A DNA stretch of 64,000 bases from Anaspis maculata (GCA_949128115.1 OX421965.1:34715681-34779680), one strand, 5' to 3'; numbered from the stretch's first letter, positions 37,485 to 49,409 are shown. Numbers and translations: made by a program. The notes: a model not told the origin generated them from the sequence alone.

Positions 37485-38285
37485 ATATTGACTTTAATCC
37501 ATCAGCGTTCTACACCCATTCAAACTAAAGTGCAAATTATATTCCGTTGATTCCACTGTGTATAGTCAGTCAACTAACTTTGTCAACAAGCACCGAGCTG
37601 ACAAATCTACCTTATCTCTAGTTATTCAATTTTTCCTTAATCATCTTTTCTGGAATTGAACATTTCATTTGTGTTAGTTAATTCGCTGAAAATTTGCCGC
37701 TTCAGATATTATCATTATCTCATCAGCCTCGTTGCAGTTTATGCACTCACTCACTCACTGAAGCTCACCGGTTAATGAACGGGAGAATTAAAATTTAATT
37801 TGGACGCTGCGCAAAGCTACCGTTTCTTTACTAAGTGCTAGTTCAAAAAAAAAAAAAACTACGTTTCAGTCATAATCATGACATACATATCTAATGATGA
37901 TTGACACTCTGTCCAATTAATTCAAAATTATCGTGAAATCTAAGCACTTGTGATACTGTTGAAAATGGAAAGTGTATTGGATATACCTACTTGGCGTCAT
38001 CCCGATTTTTTTTGTGTTAGGCAGAATATTTATTATTGTAGTTGGATGATAAAGAGAATTCGGCATCTCTTGAAGAGATTTTTTATTTGAGCTGATTTGT
38101 TTAACCTATACTTGAGTCTTTTACATCCATGTACATTGTATTTGTGTCAATTTTACATAATTTTGAATATAGCAAGAGAATAGGTACATTTTTGATACAA
38201 TTTTTCAAATTTTTGTATCCTTAGAATTCCTGCAAATTTGAAAACGTTTCTGAAATATTGCAATAATTACACTTGACAAATATGT
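37485..38285. other. no gene recognised
   Basis: Only AT-rich sequence with an A13 run near 37845. Confidence 0.4.
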
Positions 38286-38790
38286 ATGTACCAAATTTCA
38301 TTAAAATCGGTTCATTTGCAAAAAATTTCAAACTGGCGGACCAAGATTGCGGTGAAGCATGACATTGACTTCAAAATCATAATTCTTTGTCCAAGACAAA
38401 CGGACCTAGATTTAAAGTTCTATCAGGATCGGTTCACTCATAAGAATATTCGATATGACGGCCGGGTCAAGATGAGATGGCAGCAAATTGTGAAACCGGG
38501 ACATGCTCGGAGACAATCAGACAAACAAGATCATGTTTGCAGTTTTATCGAAATCGGTTTATAAAAAGGTCAATATGCCGGGCCAAGATGACGGACATTT
38601 TGAGTGAAACGTTTTATGTCTATGTACCGCTCAGAAAAAGGTACGTACGTCCTGATAACTGGAATACTGGAAAAAGGCGCTTCTACGATTCTTCCTTGAG
38701 GTAGAGGTAAGTGACGGGACTGACGGACGGACGGACAACAAACCACAACTGATGCGATTTTTCCACAATAGAAAATGCGCTGAAAAAGCA
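38286..38790. repeat. dispersed repeat with GACGGACGGAC words
   Basis: CCAAATTTCATTAAAATCGG words and a GACGGACGGACGG tract are arranged as in the arms of foldback element 3. No boundaries were found. The short frames here are not called. Confidence 0.45.
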
Positions 38791-40780
38791 CCAATATGCA
38801 ATACATGCAGCACGCCACTGCGTCTTGCTATTCCGCCACGACGAGCCGCCATTGCATTGCGCTTCCCTCAAAGCTCAAACTTGAATGGGGAAAATTACAA
38901 AGAAAAGCAAAGAACAAGCTACTTTTGATCTTATAGAAATACATAATACCTTGTCCAAATCTCCTAGAAATCTACCGACACTGGTGCAAACATTTCAGTA
39001 TGTAACAATTTATCATAAGTTTGCCCCCATAAAAGCTAAGAAAGTGAGTACCAGCGGCAGTTTCACAGGTGGCGATTTAGGTGAACAATGCAAAGGAGTA
39101 GTGTAGAATTATAGATAGGTACTTATACTAACAGTGGGTACTCACTTCTGGAACACAGTCCTCCAAATCCCAGTTTTTGAGAAGGTCTTCCATCACAAAA
39201 ATGACACAGAACACAGCACATAAAGAAAACGCGCCTCCCCAAATCTTGTGCCAACGTGATCATAGATCATAAAGTTCTTCCGAGTTCTGGAATTACAGCA
39301 TCGTATCAAACGAATAAAATCCGATTGCTTGCGGCAAATCCGCAGGGTTGCATGAAGTGAGCGAATTACTTGATCCAAGAATATCGAGGTTTGAGAGCCT
39401 CGGAAATAAATTATTCACTAGAACCAAATATTTCTTGCATCTCTTTGACTGCAAAACTCGAGAAGCTTTGTTTTTATCGAACAAATTACTTGAATAAAAC
39501 GACATCACTCCCAATAAGAAAATGGGTGATAAGATTATTTTCTCGGTTTGTGGTATTTCCCCTTTGTTTTGTTTGTACGTTGGTACCTGAAGTAGGTACG
39601 GTCGTTGACGTTCGTAGCGTTTGCCGATAGAAGAGGGAGATGGCGCTGCGCTAGGCGAGCCGGGCGAGCGGCAGTCGCGGGCAGACGGAGAGAAGAGGAT
39701 CTGCTGTGGTGAAGAACACGTGATTTCAAGTGCTCCGGTGGGTGTCGTTTTCACGTATTTAAGGTCGGTCTTTCTTTGATTATTGTATCGTAATTCTGGC
39801 TTCCACCCACTCACCAAATCATGCATTTCGATACTTATTTTGTCCGCAAAATTATTGTACATAACCCGAAATTCTTTGTTCTCTTTGTTCTCAACGGGCT
39901 TGCATAACCCGCGGTTTTTCCCATTTGAAATCAAAGTGCTTTGCACTGCTTTGAATTTTGTGTAATTTATCTAGTCCCAAATGATCTCAATGTTGATGGC
40001 AAAGGCCGTAATCCAGTGGGTGTGCGCTTGGCGCACTCATGACGTGGCCTGCAAACTGCGCTGTCGCGCGTATTCTGAGGTTCCATTAATTGTTTCTTCT
40101 TGAGACTTGCCGCTTCTCCGTGTCCTGGGGGAAGGTCCACCACTTGTATGAATCTGCCTTGTTGAGTCTACTAACCTTTCCTTATCTGGGGGGAAATTAT
40201 GTGAAATGACGAAGAGAGGGACACAGGTTGGCTCGAGTCGATTTTCTTGTATTTACTGTTATTTACTGTATGTGATTACTGTTAACTAACCATTGTTCTA
40301 TTTTGTATGTACGTATGTATCTGTGGGGTTTGTGATGAGTAACTTCTGGGGAGTTTCGGGCGAATGCGTTATAGATACTTCTTTCAATCCGAATTACTTA
40401 CAAAAGTATGACCAACTCCAACTTCTCTACTTATTTATCTCTCACCTCTGTCTTGTTTATCTATTTACCTATTAATCTCTTAGTTGTTTCTTTGTTTATT
40501 TACCTACACCATCACTTATCATTTGTTTCTTGCTGATTTATCTTCTTGTTTACCGATCGTTTTTTTTTATTGTTTACTCATCTATCAGCTTGACTCCTGT
40601 TGTTTATAAAGTGTAAAATAAATTGCTGAGCGTAAAGTTTTTTCCATAGCGTAAATGAGCGAGTTTTTTGTTGTTGTTGTGTAAATAACTTGTAAACGAA
40701 ACAAACTTTCAAAAAGGTTCAAGCAGCGATCCACACTGACTTGATCAATGCATCACTGGACTGACTTCTCTGTCATTTCA
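38791..40780. other. no gene called
   Basis: A leftward open frame at 39293-39946 has no recognised domain and no ATG at its start. It is discussed among the rejected observations. Elsewhere there is only T-rich sequence. Confidence 0.35.
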
Positions 40781-41340
40781 TCATGACTCATTCACACTTG
40801 ACTTTCGTTAAGATCATTTGGGAAGGGATTTTTCAGCAACCAACCAGGCTATACGCATGGGTTTCTTTGACGTGTTCTTCCCATGTGTGCCTGTCAGCGA
40901 ATACGTCACTTCTCCTTTGCGATCAAATCGACAGTTCGACATGTTTAACGATTTTTTGTTTTGTTTTGTTAATCTGATTTTGTGTTCATTTCATTGTTGT
41001 AAATTCCTGCATTGTCTGAATAATTTGTCATGATCTTTCTTGTTTGTATTTTGTTGTTCTTCATTCATGTTGTGCCATTTTATCACTGTCAATTTATTGT
41101 TGTGAGGGGTTTTGAGAAAAGAAACAAATTCATTTGAAACTTTGCTAATTGATTTTAAATCAACATTCATTTTGCTTGCATTTCATTCGCGTTTCATTCA
41201 AGAATCAAACCTCATCCTCAACGACACATTCTCATCTCGAGTAAGAACTCAACACAACGTAGGTAAAATGTAAACGACATGGGGAAGGTGAGGAACAACG
41301 ACGATCACTGCCAACATCAAAAACAGGGTTACACTACAGA
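40781..41340 (+). repeat. BEL/Pao-like LTR fragment
   Basis: The segment is diverged but colinear with 46615-47113. Shared words include GGGTTTCTTTGACG, TTTTGAGAA.AGA.AC.AATTCAT, a TTCTCATCT.GA stretch and CGATCAC.GCCAA. It ends in TTACACTACA, directly before a BEL-type primer-binding-like word. The 5' edge was not found. Confidence 0.4.
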
Positions 41341-41437
41341 ATGGGGCCGTGACCAGGATATACTACAGAGTGGTGCCGTGACCAGGATAAACTACGATAT
41401 ACTACAGAATGATGCTGCGTGACCAGGATACACTACA
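41334..41437 (+). repeat. three copies of a CACTACAGAATGG..GCCGTGACCAGGATA unit
   Basis: The phrase 'TGGGGCCGTGACCAGGATA', or a close variant, occurs three times about 34-43 bp apart. It resembles the word that follows the 5' LTR in BEL/Pao elements, as remembered. A tandem slip at an LTR/internal junction would explain it. Confidence 0.5.
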
Positions 41438-44400
41438 GGTTCAAAACGAGCTGTTTCTTTTTTTTCTGATACCTAAATGTGATAGTTTATGTGACTGAAG
41501 TCAGTAATACGCAGTAGATGATAAATAGTGTGTGTTGAATTCTTGACTCGACGCAAATTCGCAACATATCTTACAACTTTAGCTGTTATTCATGTAGATA
41601 ACCTATGAAATGGTTGTTTTCACGAACTGCTCGACTTGCTCTAGCATACTTTCCGTGTTCTCTCATTTGAATACAGAAAATGTACCTAGTCAAATTGTTC
41701 TTTGGCATGCCAAACGTTGCTCTTTGTCAAGAGCGTCGACGACGCCACTGGCATCAAGAAGAATGGCAAAGAGAATTGTGCTTTTCGAGCAGCAATGTGA
41801 GGCAATAGTGCGAGCCCTGGACCCAAGCATGGCCCATAAGAGAGGCGTCTGACACAACACCCCCTACGGAACTCGGCTGCGTTGCTGTTGTGCTTCCACC
41901 ACTATACACCACTGCTGTTGTTGTTTATTATGAAAGTCGGAGAAAGGTCACACAATGTGTTTTGTTCCTTTGTTTAGCGTAAATTATCTAGAAACATCGA
42001 GGCATTCACTAATTCTCCAGGGTGATAGCTTAATCCGGTTCGTCGAGGTATTCTGTCGCTCATTCTCGCGGAATTAGCTGTTATAAGCCCGCCTCGTTTT
42101 ATAAATTTTTAAAAAAGCCTTTTAAAACGAGGTTCCGCCATTGAGGATATAGCCCTACGTGTAAATTACTTCGTTTGCATATTATATTGGAAATTGTCTT
42201 TTTTAATTAAAAAACAAAACGGCAGAGAGAGCTTGCCGCTCCCTTGAGCTCTCGCTAGATAACGGCAGGATGAGAGTAGGTAGGTACCTACCTACCTATA
42301 CCCATACTACCTCTAGAACGCTCCTCTCTCGAGCCCGGATTATGCACGCAAGATGGAATACTAAAACAGGGGCGGATATAGTTTTACATTGCGATACAAA
42401 GCGAAAACAATCACGTCATTTGAATATCCCCGGGCCGTAGCAGAGTGCTTAGCTTAAGGCCGATCTAAAGACTATTGATGTAAAGGGTTTTGGAGCTTTT
42501 TCTCCGAAAAGCTTAGGGACGAGCTTAGAATAAAGACATGGAAGCGTCCCCTTGAAAATATACGAAACAATGCCTGCATAATACCACTAGATACTCCGCT
42601 GCTCGCCATTCTCAGGCAAAGTTTCCGTTATTTGCCCCTGGACTAATTAGTGGAAGGTATGCTAAATTAGGCACGAATTCACTCACAATACTCACATAGT
42701 AATTTACAGACTGCAACTATGTACTATGTATACTACTACTATTCTGAACCTGCAACTATGCACCTACTTACTTCTTAGTACATACACCGCCCACTTGCTC
42801 TTGATACGTTATGCGAAGGATGGGAGGTGCCAAGAGTTAATTTGGCAAAGTTCCTTAAAGCACTGGATTGGAAAATGGAGAGTTGGACGTTGGACCTAGA
42901 ATTGGTTCCATATTGCATGCCTCTGATGATGTTTCTTTGAAAATTTAGAATATTTGGCTGGGCAAATTTTCTACTTTAGCATTGTAGGCGTGCCGCCTTT
43001 TCACCTGGTGTGAAACTGACTTCTCTGGAAGTGAAGCTATATTTCTCATCAAATTGATATTAAAATCTTGAAAAACTGGCCTGATCATAAGTGGAAGTGC
43101 AACTAGGGCGGCGCAGAGCTGTGTTACCGTCATGTAGACACCAAAAGAGCACGAGGCGGCCGCAAATCTATGTCATCTTGACGGCGGCCCATTCAGGGTC
43201 GACAAAAACTCGTCCCGGAAAGCCCCAAAACAAAAGCAAATTGCAAATTGAAGGTACTCACATCAATTTCGGTCCAATACGCAGCTTTGAGTGGCTGGGT
43301 TTTTTGAACTTTGGTTCAATTCAAGTACTTTTTACACGTGAATTCTTTTGTCAATGACAGACTGCACGGCGATCCTTGTATCGCCTATAATTCTTCAAGG
43401 TTTGGCTTGTATCTTTGACTTGAAAAGGCGAAAGGGTTGATGATTGCATGGGGCCTCTTCTTTGGACGAAGGGCATTGTATTGTATACTTTTTAATTTGG
43501 AGCATCGAAAGTTGAGCCGGCTTCGAGAGGCTAGGAATATTTTTCACAACTGTCAAATGTCATGGCTCTTTTGATTTATTTGTTCATTGGCGAAAATTAA
43601 GAACAGGTCGAAAAACTGCTACATTTTCCAATAAAATGGGAAAAAGCGTCAGACATCACGTCCCGCAAAAATGTTCCGGCTATTTGCAAAGGAAATACGC
43701 AAAAAATGTGTTTCAAAACTGGTCCGGCCAGAGCAGCCAACTGCAAAGTTTTGGGGATTTTCTATATTTCACATTTGGAAACTTAAAAACAAAATCTCAC
43801 AGCCGACTAGAATCACGGTACAAGTGAACATAGTTTAGTATGTGTACAAAGTGATTCATAATGTAAGAAAACGAACTTTTCATATTGGACAATCAATCTA
43901 CAATCTGTTGCTACTTTTGTAAGACGATAATATACTGTAGGTCAGGAAATGCCGGAAGAGCATATCGATGTTCAAAATGAAAAGTGAAACAATGATTTAA
44001 ATTGACGTCTGGTTTCATTACCAATCAACTTTACAAAACAATTGAACAATTCAACTGACAACCTTGAAAGGAAGTGGAAGGCGGCGGTTTGGTCAGGGTC
44101 ATCTGGTTCTGGAAACATAAAAACGGGTGTGAGCATAACGCTACTCTCATGAATTGATCTCATGTCAATTCGGTGTTGAATTCAACTTCATCTCGGTCTT
44201 CAATCAATTTGACTCTGAAACACTCACACTCAGCCTTACTAAATACGCGACTTGGCCATTCGCTGATGAGAATGAGAATGCCCGCACAATGCAACTGTAT
44301 CGTATTGGTTCAGACAAAATCTTAACCGTCTACTGAGTATAAGAAATGCTGAGGTTCTCATCTCAAGTATTTACACACGCATAATCAATTACAGTAAATG

Positions 44401-46146
44401 AATAGGTATATGCCCTGTGCAAAGAACTCACCGTTTTGAATGTTGACAGCTCCGTAAATTTGTCACAAAGAGAAATTCAGCTTGCCAGTAACTATTGATG
44501 TATAATAATTTTACACACAAGGGTAGACAAAGTACAACCAACTGTTGTTGTCAGTTGTTATAAAAATAGAAGTCTCACACTTTGAATGTTTCTTACGCAC
44601 AAATGAAAGAGCAGTATAGTTTTGAACCTCAAGTGGGTCGTCGAGGGTGTGGGGGGCCATGCAAACCCGACATTTTATATTCACGGGAGAAAGAAGAAAT
44701 AGCCAAGTGATATCACCTCGACACAGGTCACTGGCGGTCCAGGATTGTACAAATCTCATCACAACGATCACCGTCCCAATTGTCTCACAACACATTGTTG
44801 TCAGCAAAGCGCTCGGTGCTCCCGCAGGAGTTCTGGATCGAATCACCTTTGTACTTTGGCCGAGGGTAAGTCCTGTTTGTTGTGGGGGTGAGTTGCGCAG
44901 TGCAATAAGGAGCTCCGCGTTGTGAATGTGAAGAACAGCTTTGCTTCCGCCGTATGTGGCTCCTAGAGGCACCAGCAAGCGTTTTTTCATTGAATAACTT
45001 CCATATCTTGGATTGTTTGTTATGAGGCAATAGCATCTACAGAGGTAATTTGTCATTCATACCCACCTGCTCGCGAGCCTGTGCATGGATTTATACTCCA
45101 ATTCGCTACAATTATTTGCCTATTATTGCTCAAAATCCGCAGAAATAGAACACGCTGTTAACCTCAAAAATCCTGTCACTTCTTTGACAGCTCAAATTCG
45201 CGAAGTACATTTTATCTACGAGGAAATTTTTTTGATCGGCGATAAAACGACGAACAGTACCAGCTACTTCTTGTTCTTTTTCAGACCTGCTGTGTTTGAT
45301 ACCCTGCTATTGCAACCGGAGTACATTTGCTCCGCAGCAATCCAAACTTCCTCGTTCTTGTAACCCGGCATATGTGTCTCTCTCATGCCTATTTGTTTTA
45401 AGTGTGAATTGTAACAGCAGGACGTCTTCCATTTCATTTTAGTTCATTGGAAATTGCGCAGAGAATGGAAGGGCCTAGTTGAATTTTGCGTCAACAAATA
45501 ACACATTCATAATTATTTTTCTATACGTGTGTGGAAGTACTTTTGGCTATTCTCCCTCTCGTCCAACGTGAGTGTGTTCATTTATTCATTCGTGTAGGTA
45601 TGTTTTGTGGGGCTCGAGAAAATTGCGAGGGGCTGGGACCGGGAGGCATGACTTCAAGACCAAATCCACTTCAAATCTCTTGTCATTTGTCAAATCACCT
45701 AAATTTGACCAGAAAGTCTCAAATAATCTGTCATGGTTCCAAGTCCTGTTTGGTATATGTTAGATATTTTCAAATATTAACTGTGGAGCAGAAGTAGCAG
45801 CCCAGTATTTGTTCATTAGGCCTATGTTAAGTGGTTGCAACTTTAATCAGACACAGTTGCCTCCTGGGTTTATTAGAAGCTTTTAAGCGTCTCGTGGACC
45901 TTGGGTATGCAAAGCAGTTTGTCGGATGGTATTTTGGAGTATTTTCAATCAATTTTCTTCAGTTCTGTATGTGTGAGTTTGTTCTGGTGTGGCGTGGATT
46001 CAATGCAAAGCGTGAATTGATATTTCACGACGAAGCGTAACTTGGCATTGCGGTGAGAGGTTCAGTGACCAGTGAGTCTCAACAGCAATGCTGACGATCT
46101 CTGCTCAAGTTCTTCCTCAATTTTGATGAGCATTTTAAGAACACTA
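41438..46146. other. no gene recognised
   Basis: 4.7 kb contain only short, motif-free frames. A TAGGTAGGTACCTACCTACC palindrome lies at about 42276-42296. Overlapping frames on both strands at 44511-45056 show no known domain and are not called. Confidence 0.4.
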
Positions 46147-46614
46147 GGGCCGGTATTCTTGAATCGTGTGAGAAAAATCCCTGGAAGAAAAATACATTCC
46201 GCAGTACACTGATGTAGCGAATGTTCCCTAAAATCGTGGTTTTTAGGCAACTTTCGCTACAGAAGTGTAGTACGGATTATATAAAAGTCCCTGGAAGTTT
46301 TATGCAATCCGCGATACATCGATGTAGCGAGAGTTGCCTGAAACCATGTGAGAATGGTTCTCGCCCACCTTAGAGTGGACGAGAAAACTCACGTAGGTTG
46401 CACCATTATACGGCGTGAAGTTTCAGAACAGGCGGCGGCTTCGGGTGAGGGTTTGGAACACGTTACGCGAAACGGACAACTGCGAAAGGAACCAAATGCG
46501 CCATTTCTCTTACACTTCAAGAATACATGTTATGGATTGGCATGTGATTTTGTCACACGAGTGGGTTGCATCTCACCCGTGTGAGTTTCTCACACGATTC
46601 AAGAATAGCGGCCC
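46147..46614. mobile_element. MITE with 29-bp inverted repeats (468 bp)
   Basis: GGGCCGGTATTCTTGAATCG at the left is inverted at the right end with one mismatch. The repeat continues into TGTGAGAAA on both sides. Inside is a GTAGCGAA / TTCGCTAC hairpin. No coding capacity. Confidence 0.85.
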
Positions 46615-47113
46615 AGACTATACACAGGGGTTTCTTTGACGAACTCCTCCCCTGCGTGTCTGTTTTTGAATCAGTCACTCTCCATGTTTTTTTACAGATA
46701 GTTTTATATGCTTTATTGTGTTTGTTGTGTTTTGTTTATTTGCTCTTGTGTTTTGTTATTTCATTCTTGCAATGTTTTATTATTTAATGAATTTGTGGTG
46801 CTGATTCGGAGAAGCCTTTTCATTTCCAAGTTATTTCATTTCAATGTGTTCCTTGTATTGATTCTCCTTATTTTTCTTGTTTTGTTTGTGTGTCATTTTG
46901 TAAAAATGTTTTGAGAACAGAGACGAATTCATCTGAACTTTGTGAAATAAATCCACTGTTTTTCAATTTGTTCTTGTTCATTGGATTCTTTGCATCGTCC
47001 GCTAATTTGCGTTCTCATCTAGAACAAAGAACTTGAAAAGTAGGATCCGTAAAAAAAGGGGAGGGGCAATGACGATCACAGCCAAAGTCGTTGAAAAGTG
47101 GATCACATTACAA
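46615..47113 (+). repeat. second BEL/Pao-like LTR fragment
   Basis: Diverged from but colinear with 40850-41335, and ends ATCACATTACA. The adjoining internal sequence is absent, so it may be part of a solo LTR. Confidence 0.35.
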
Positions 47114-47344
47114 TAACCATCATCATAATTCCAGATACTTTTCACATTTCTATTTCAAGTCAAGCTGCATTCCCAATTTTATTTGCTCATCAAACATTTT
47201 CAAATATTTGGTCAGCACACGTGTATACCTCTTCCACTTCGCCGCCGTCTAGTAGGTGGAAACTTAATTCAATAGATATAAAAATCTCTAGTTCAGAAGC
47301 AGACAGTAGTCGCCTACTAGTTTTTTTCATTACGTACCTAAATA

Positions 47345-47465
47345 CAGTATGTTCATTAAAAAATTCAATAATGGGAGGCCGTGGACCGATGATAACCTGG
47401 CCGTTTTCGGATCGAATGGCCTGCGTCACAGCCTCCCTTTATTGAAGTTTTTAATGAACATACGG
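47345..47465. mobile_element. TA-flanked MITE, 121 bp
   Basis: CAGTATGTTCATTAAAAA at the left is inverted at the right as TTTTTAATGAACATACGG. About 36-bp arms enclose a 47-bp loop. TA is present on both sides (47343-47344 and 47466-47467), as for Tc1/mariner-type elements. Confidence 0.85.
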
Positions 47466-47478
47466 TAGTTGTTACTAC

Positions 47479-47890
47479 TGTTACGGTATTTGGGTTCGCC
47501 TATCTCGAAACTAAACGCGCTAATTTACTTGTAAACAGACTGCACTTTATTAGTTACTACCGAACAGTTAAATAACGCACAAAATTATTAATCGCTTGGA
47601 AATTCACAATGTCGCCGGGATGTTAACGCCACGATCGCTCGATTCAAACTCTCTCGATGCCAGGTCGAGTTCCTCTCTTATAGTGGCTTCGAAGGTTCTG
47701 GATGCTTCCTGATGGTGTTGCCAGCACAGGAGGATTTTTCTGGTATCTGCGTCGAGAATATAGGCGTACCTTCTACGGCACCTCCGCCAGAAGTCTCGAC
47801 GTGTCGTGACCTACCGCTGAAGACTCTCGATGCTTCCCGAATGCAACACGGAAATCTAGATTTCTCTAGATGGTCGCGAGCTTCGTAACA
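47479..47890 (-). mobile_element. gypsy-type solo LTR (412 bp)
   Basis: The segment starts TGTTAC and ends GTAACA, and is flanked by CTAC on both sides (47475-47478 and 47891-47894). Read on the minus strand it contains a TATAAGAG promoter word (near 47674-47682) and AATAAA (47546-47551) in the expected order. No internal sequence remains, so it is the product of LTR-LTR recombination. Confidence 0.8.
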
Positions 47891-47894
47891 CTAC

Positions 47895-48169
47895 GTTAGC
47901 TAACAAAAGCTACTTCCATTCTTTTTGGTCATTTTGGATTGATAGATATAACAGTAACAAAGCATCTAGCTTGGGGTGTTTTTTGGCTGGGGCGCGGAAT
48001 ATCCTCTGACCTGCCCTGACTATGCAATTCAAGTTCCACATCCAAGTCTTAACCATATAGTCTGATGATGGAGTCTGGAAAGCTCAGAAGGGCAAAACCG
48101 ACGAGACTCTGGCGGATGCCAATTACGATTAAGACAGTTTGTGGTGCGCGTAGTGCATATTAGTAGATA
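47895..48169. other. no gene; flank of the Polinton, left end not delimited
   Basis: The left terminal inverted repeat of the Polinton should lie about here. The right end is outside the window, so the terminus cannot be confirmed by symmetry. AGTAGATAAAATAGGGGCTA (48162-48181) is a candidate because Polinton ends usually begin with AG. Confidence 0.3.
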
Positions 48170-48187
48170 AAATAGGGGCTAGTAGTC

Positions 48188-48202
48188 GGAGGTGGGGGGA
48201 GT
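48188..48202. repeat. CGGAGGTGGGGGGAGTG word, first copy
   Basis: The same word recurs at about 48458-48474, and a variant (GGAGGTGGGGGAAGTG) at about 53153-53168, each beside a tandem array. Confidence 0.7.
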
Positions 48203-48455
48203 GACCTTGACCTTGACAGGTCATTGACCCCTGACCTTGACCTTGACAGGTCATTGACCCCTGACCTTGACCTTGTCAGGTCATTGACCCCTGACCTTGA
48301 CCTTGACAGGTCATTGACCCCTGACCTTGACCTTGACGGGTCATTGACCCCTGACCTTGACCTTGACGGGTCATTCACCTGACCTTGACAGGTCATTGAC
48401 CTTGACGGGTCATTCACCTGACCTTGACAGAGGTCATTCATCTCAACCTTGACAG
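48203..48455. repeat. 30-bp tandem array containing IR-1 nuclear-receptor-type sites
   Basis: Five units of exactly 30 bp, each TGACCTTGACCTTGAC(A/G)GGT followed by CATTGACCCC, and then shorter degenerate units. RGGTCATTGACCY occurs six times (48218-48230, 48248-48260, 48278-48290, 48308-48320, 48338-48350 and 48390-48402). TCAAGGTCA occurs repeatedly on the other strand. The array lies 400-650 bp before the first gene and looks like a viral-type enhancer. Receptor binding is inferred. Confidence 0.9.
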
Positions 48456-48502
48456 GCCGGAGGTGGGGGGAGTGACCTTGACAGATCATTGAACTCTGAC
48501 CA

Positions 48503-48546
48503 TGAACGTGTCTGAACGTGTCTGAACGTGTCTGAACTTGTCTGAA
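48503..48546. repeat. 10-bp tandem repeat TGAACGTGTC
   Basis: Three copies of TGAACGTGTC are followed by TGAACTTGTC and a partial unit. Confidence 0.9.
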
Positions 48547-48624
48547 CTTGCATACTGAAGGAACGACCTCAGGGGGTCGTTAACCTCAATTTGACCGTGA
48601 CCTTGACCTTGAAAATTTTTTTTT

Positions 48625-48680
48625 GGGGGGCTGCGCCCCCCAAAACCCCCCCCCCTTGCTCCGGGGGGCTGCGCCCCCCC
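48625..48680. repeat. two GGGGGGCTGCGCCCCCC hairpins
   Basis: The palindromic word occurs at 48625-48641 and 48663-48679, separated by a C-run. It is extremely GC-rich within an AT-rich element. Such a structure could act as a terminator, a block or a recombination site; its function is unknown. Confidence 0.85.
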
Positions 48681-48808
48681 GGGCCCCCCCCTTGGAAGTT
48701 TCCCCAACTTGAGCTGGGGCGTACCTCAACGGTCAGGACATTAAACCCGGGAACGAAGGAGTGGACTCTTGACCTTCATAAAAGCTGAATAGTGGGGGAA
48801 TCAATAGG

Positions 48809-48816
48809 TATATATA
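48809..48816 (+). promoter_or_regulatory. TATA box of the first Polinton gene
   Basis: TATATATA ends 43 bp before the ATG at 48860, the same spacing class seen before several other genes of the element. Confidence 0.7.
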
Positions 48817-48859
48817 GGTTTCATCCTTACTGTAGCTCTAGTACGATCATCAAACCACC

Positions 48860-49322
48860 ATGTCTTCCGAAACTAGTGAATTTTGCACTCCAGTGCCCTG
48901 CCCTATGCCACAGTGTTGTGAGATAACGAAAACTGAGACACCGAAAATGCTGGTGCAAAGTAGGTCATTGTTATTATAGCCATACCCCAGTTGTCATTTC
49001 ATAATTCTAGCTGATCGGGATTTACTGCCCCGTCGCCGTCTGAATTTTGTTGATACAGAAGGTAAGTCAGTAATTTAAAATGAAAATATACTACTATTGT
49101 GTTGTTTTAGAAATCGATGAAGAGTGTTGGGGAGAGGATACTTTTGAGACCTTCACACCGAAGCCGGATTTGAAAATCATTCGTAAAATTCCTCCGAGGA
49201 TTGCGAAGAAACAGAAGCAGAAAAAGCTATTCAAGGATGAGCAAATGGCCATCCATCGATTATTTCTGGAGCTGGACAATTTCTTTGAATTGAAAATACA
49301 GCAAGCGTTGCAATTACTTTGA
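48860..49322 (+). CDS. small spliced gene, three exons, 120 aa, function unknown
   Basis: Exons are 48860-48959, 49011-49061 and 49111-49322. The introns are 51 and 49 bp and all have GT..AG ends (donors GTAGGT and GTAAGT, acceptors TTCTAG and TTTTAG). The phases join without a stop, giving about 120 residues. The N-terminus is Cys/Pro-rich (CTPVPCPMPQCC). Exon 2 encodes PRRRLNF, which resembles a cyclin-docking R-x-L-x-F motif. The C-terminal exon is acidic, then basic (KKQKQKK), then helical. AATAAA lies just after the stop. Being first behind the repeat array, and spliced, suggests an early regulatory protein; that role is inference. I recognise no family. Confidence 0.7.
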
Positions 49323-49400
49323 AAAATAAAAATTTATTTTACATAAATTTGTGTTTATCTTTTTTGGCAGAGAGGCTGCTACCACTCCAAAACAATTTTA

Positions 49401-49409
49401 TTATATAAT
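49401..49409 (+). promoter_or_regulatory. TATA-like element before the ATPase gene
   Basis: TTATATAATA lies about 34 bp before the ATG at 49443. Confidence 0.55.

Noticed and set aside
39293..39975. Leftward open frame of about 217 codons, with a GTGAGT donor-like word after the MHDL codons (near 39813)
   Set aside because: No ATG at its start, no recognised domain, the second half is low-complexity Pro/Ser, and no matching acceptor exon could be shown. It could be a host exon, but the sequence alone does not carry it.
44511..45056. Overlapping open frames on both strands (up to 181 codons)
   Set aside because: Mutually exclusive frames, no domain, and codon use without bias; probably chance.
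48203..48455. CRISPR-like array
   Set aside because: Units are contiguous with no variable spacers and the genome is eukaryotic; it is a minisatellite.
48160..48489. Leftward 109-codon frame with repeated SRSRSGVND units
   Set aside because: It is the minus-strand reading of the 30-bp tandem array; the repeat period explains the open frame.
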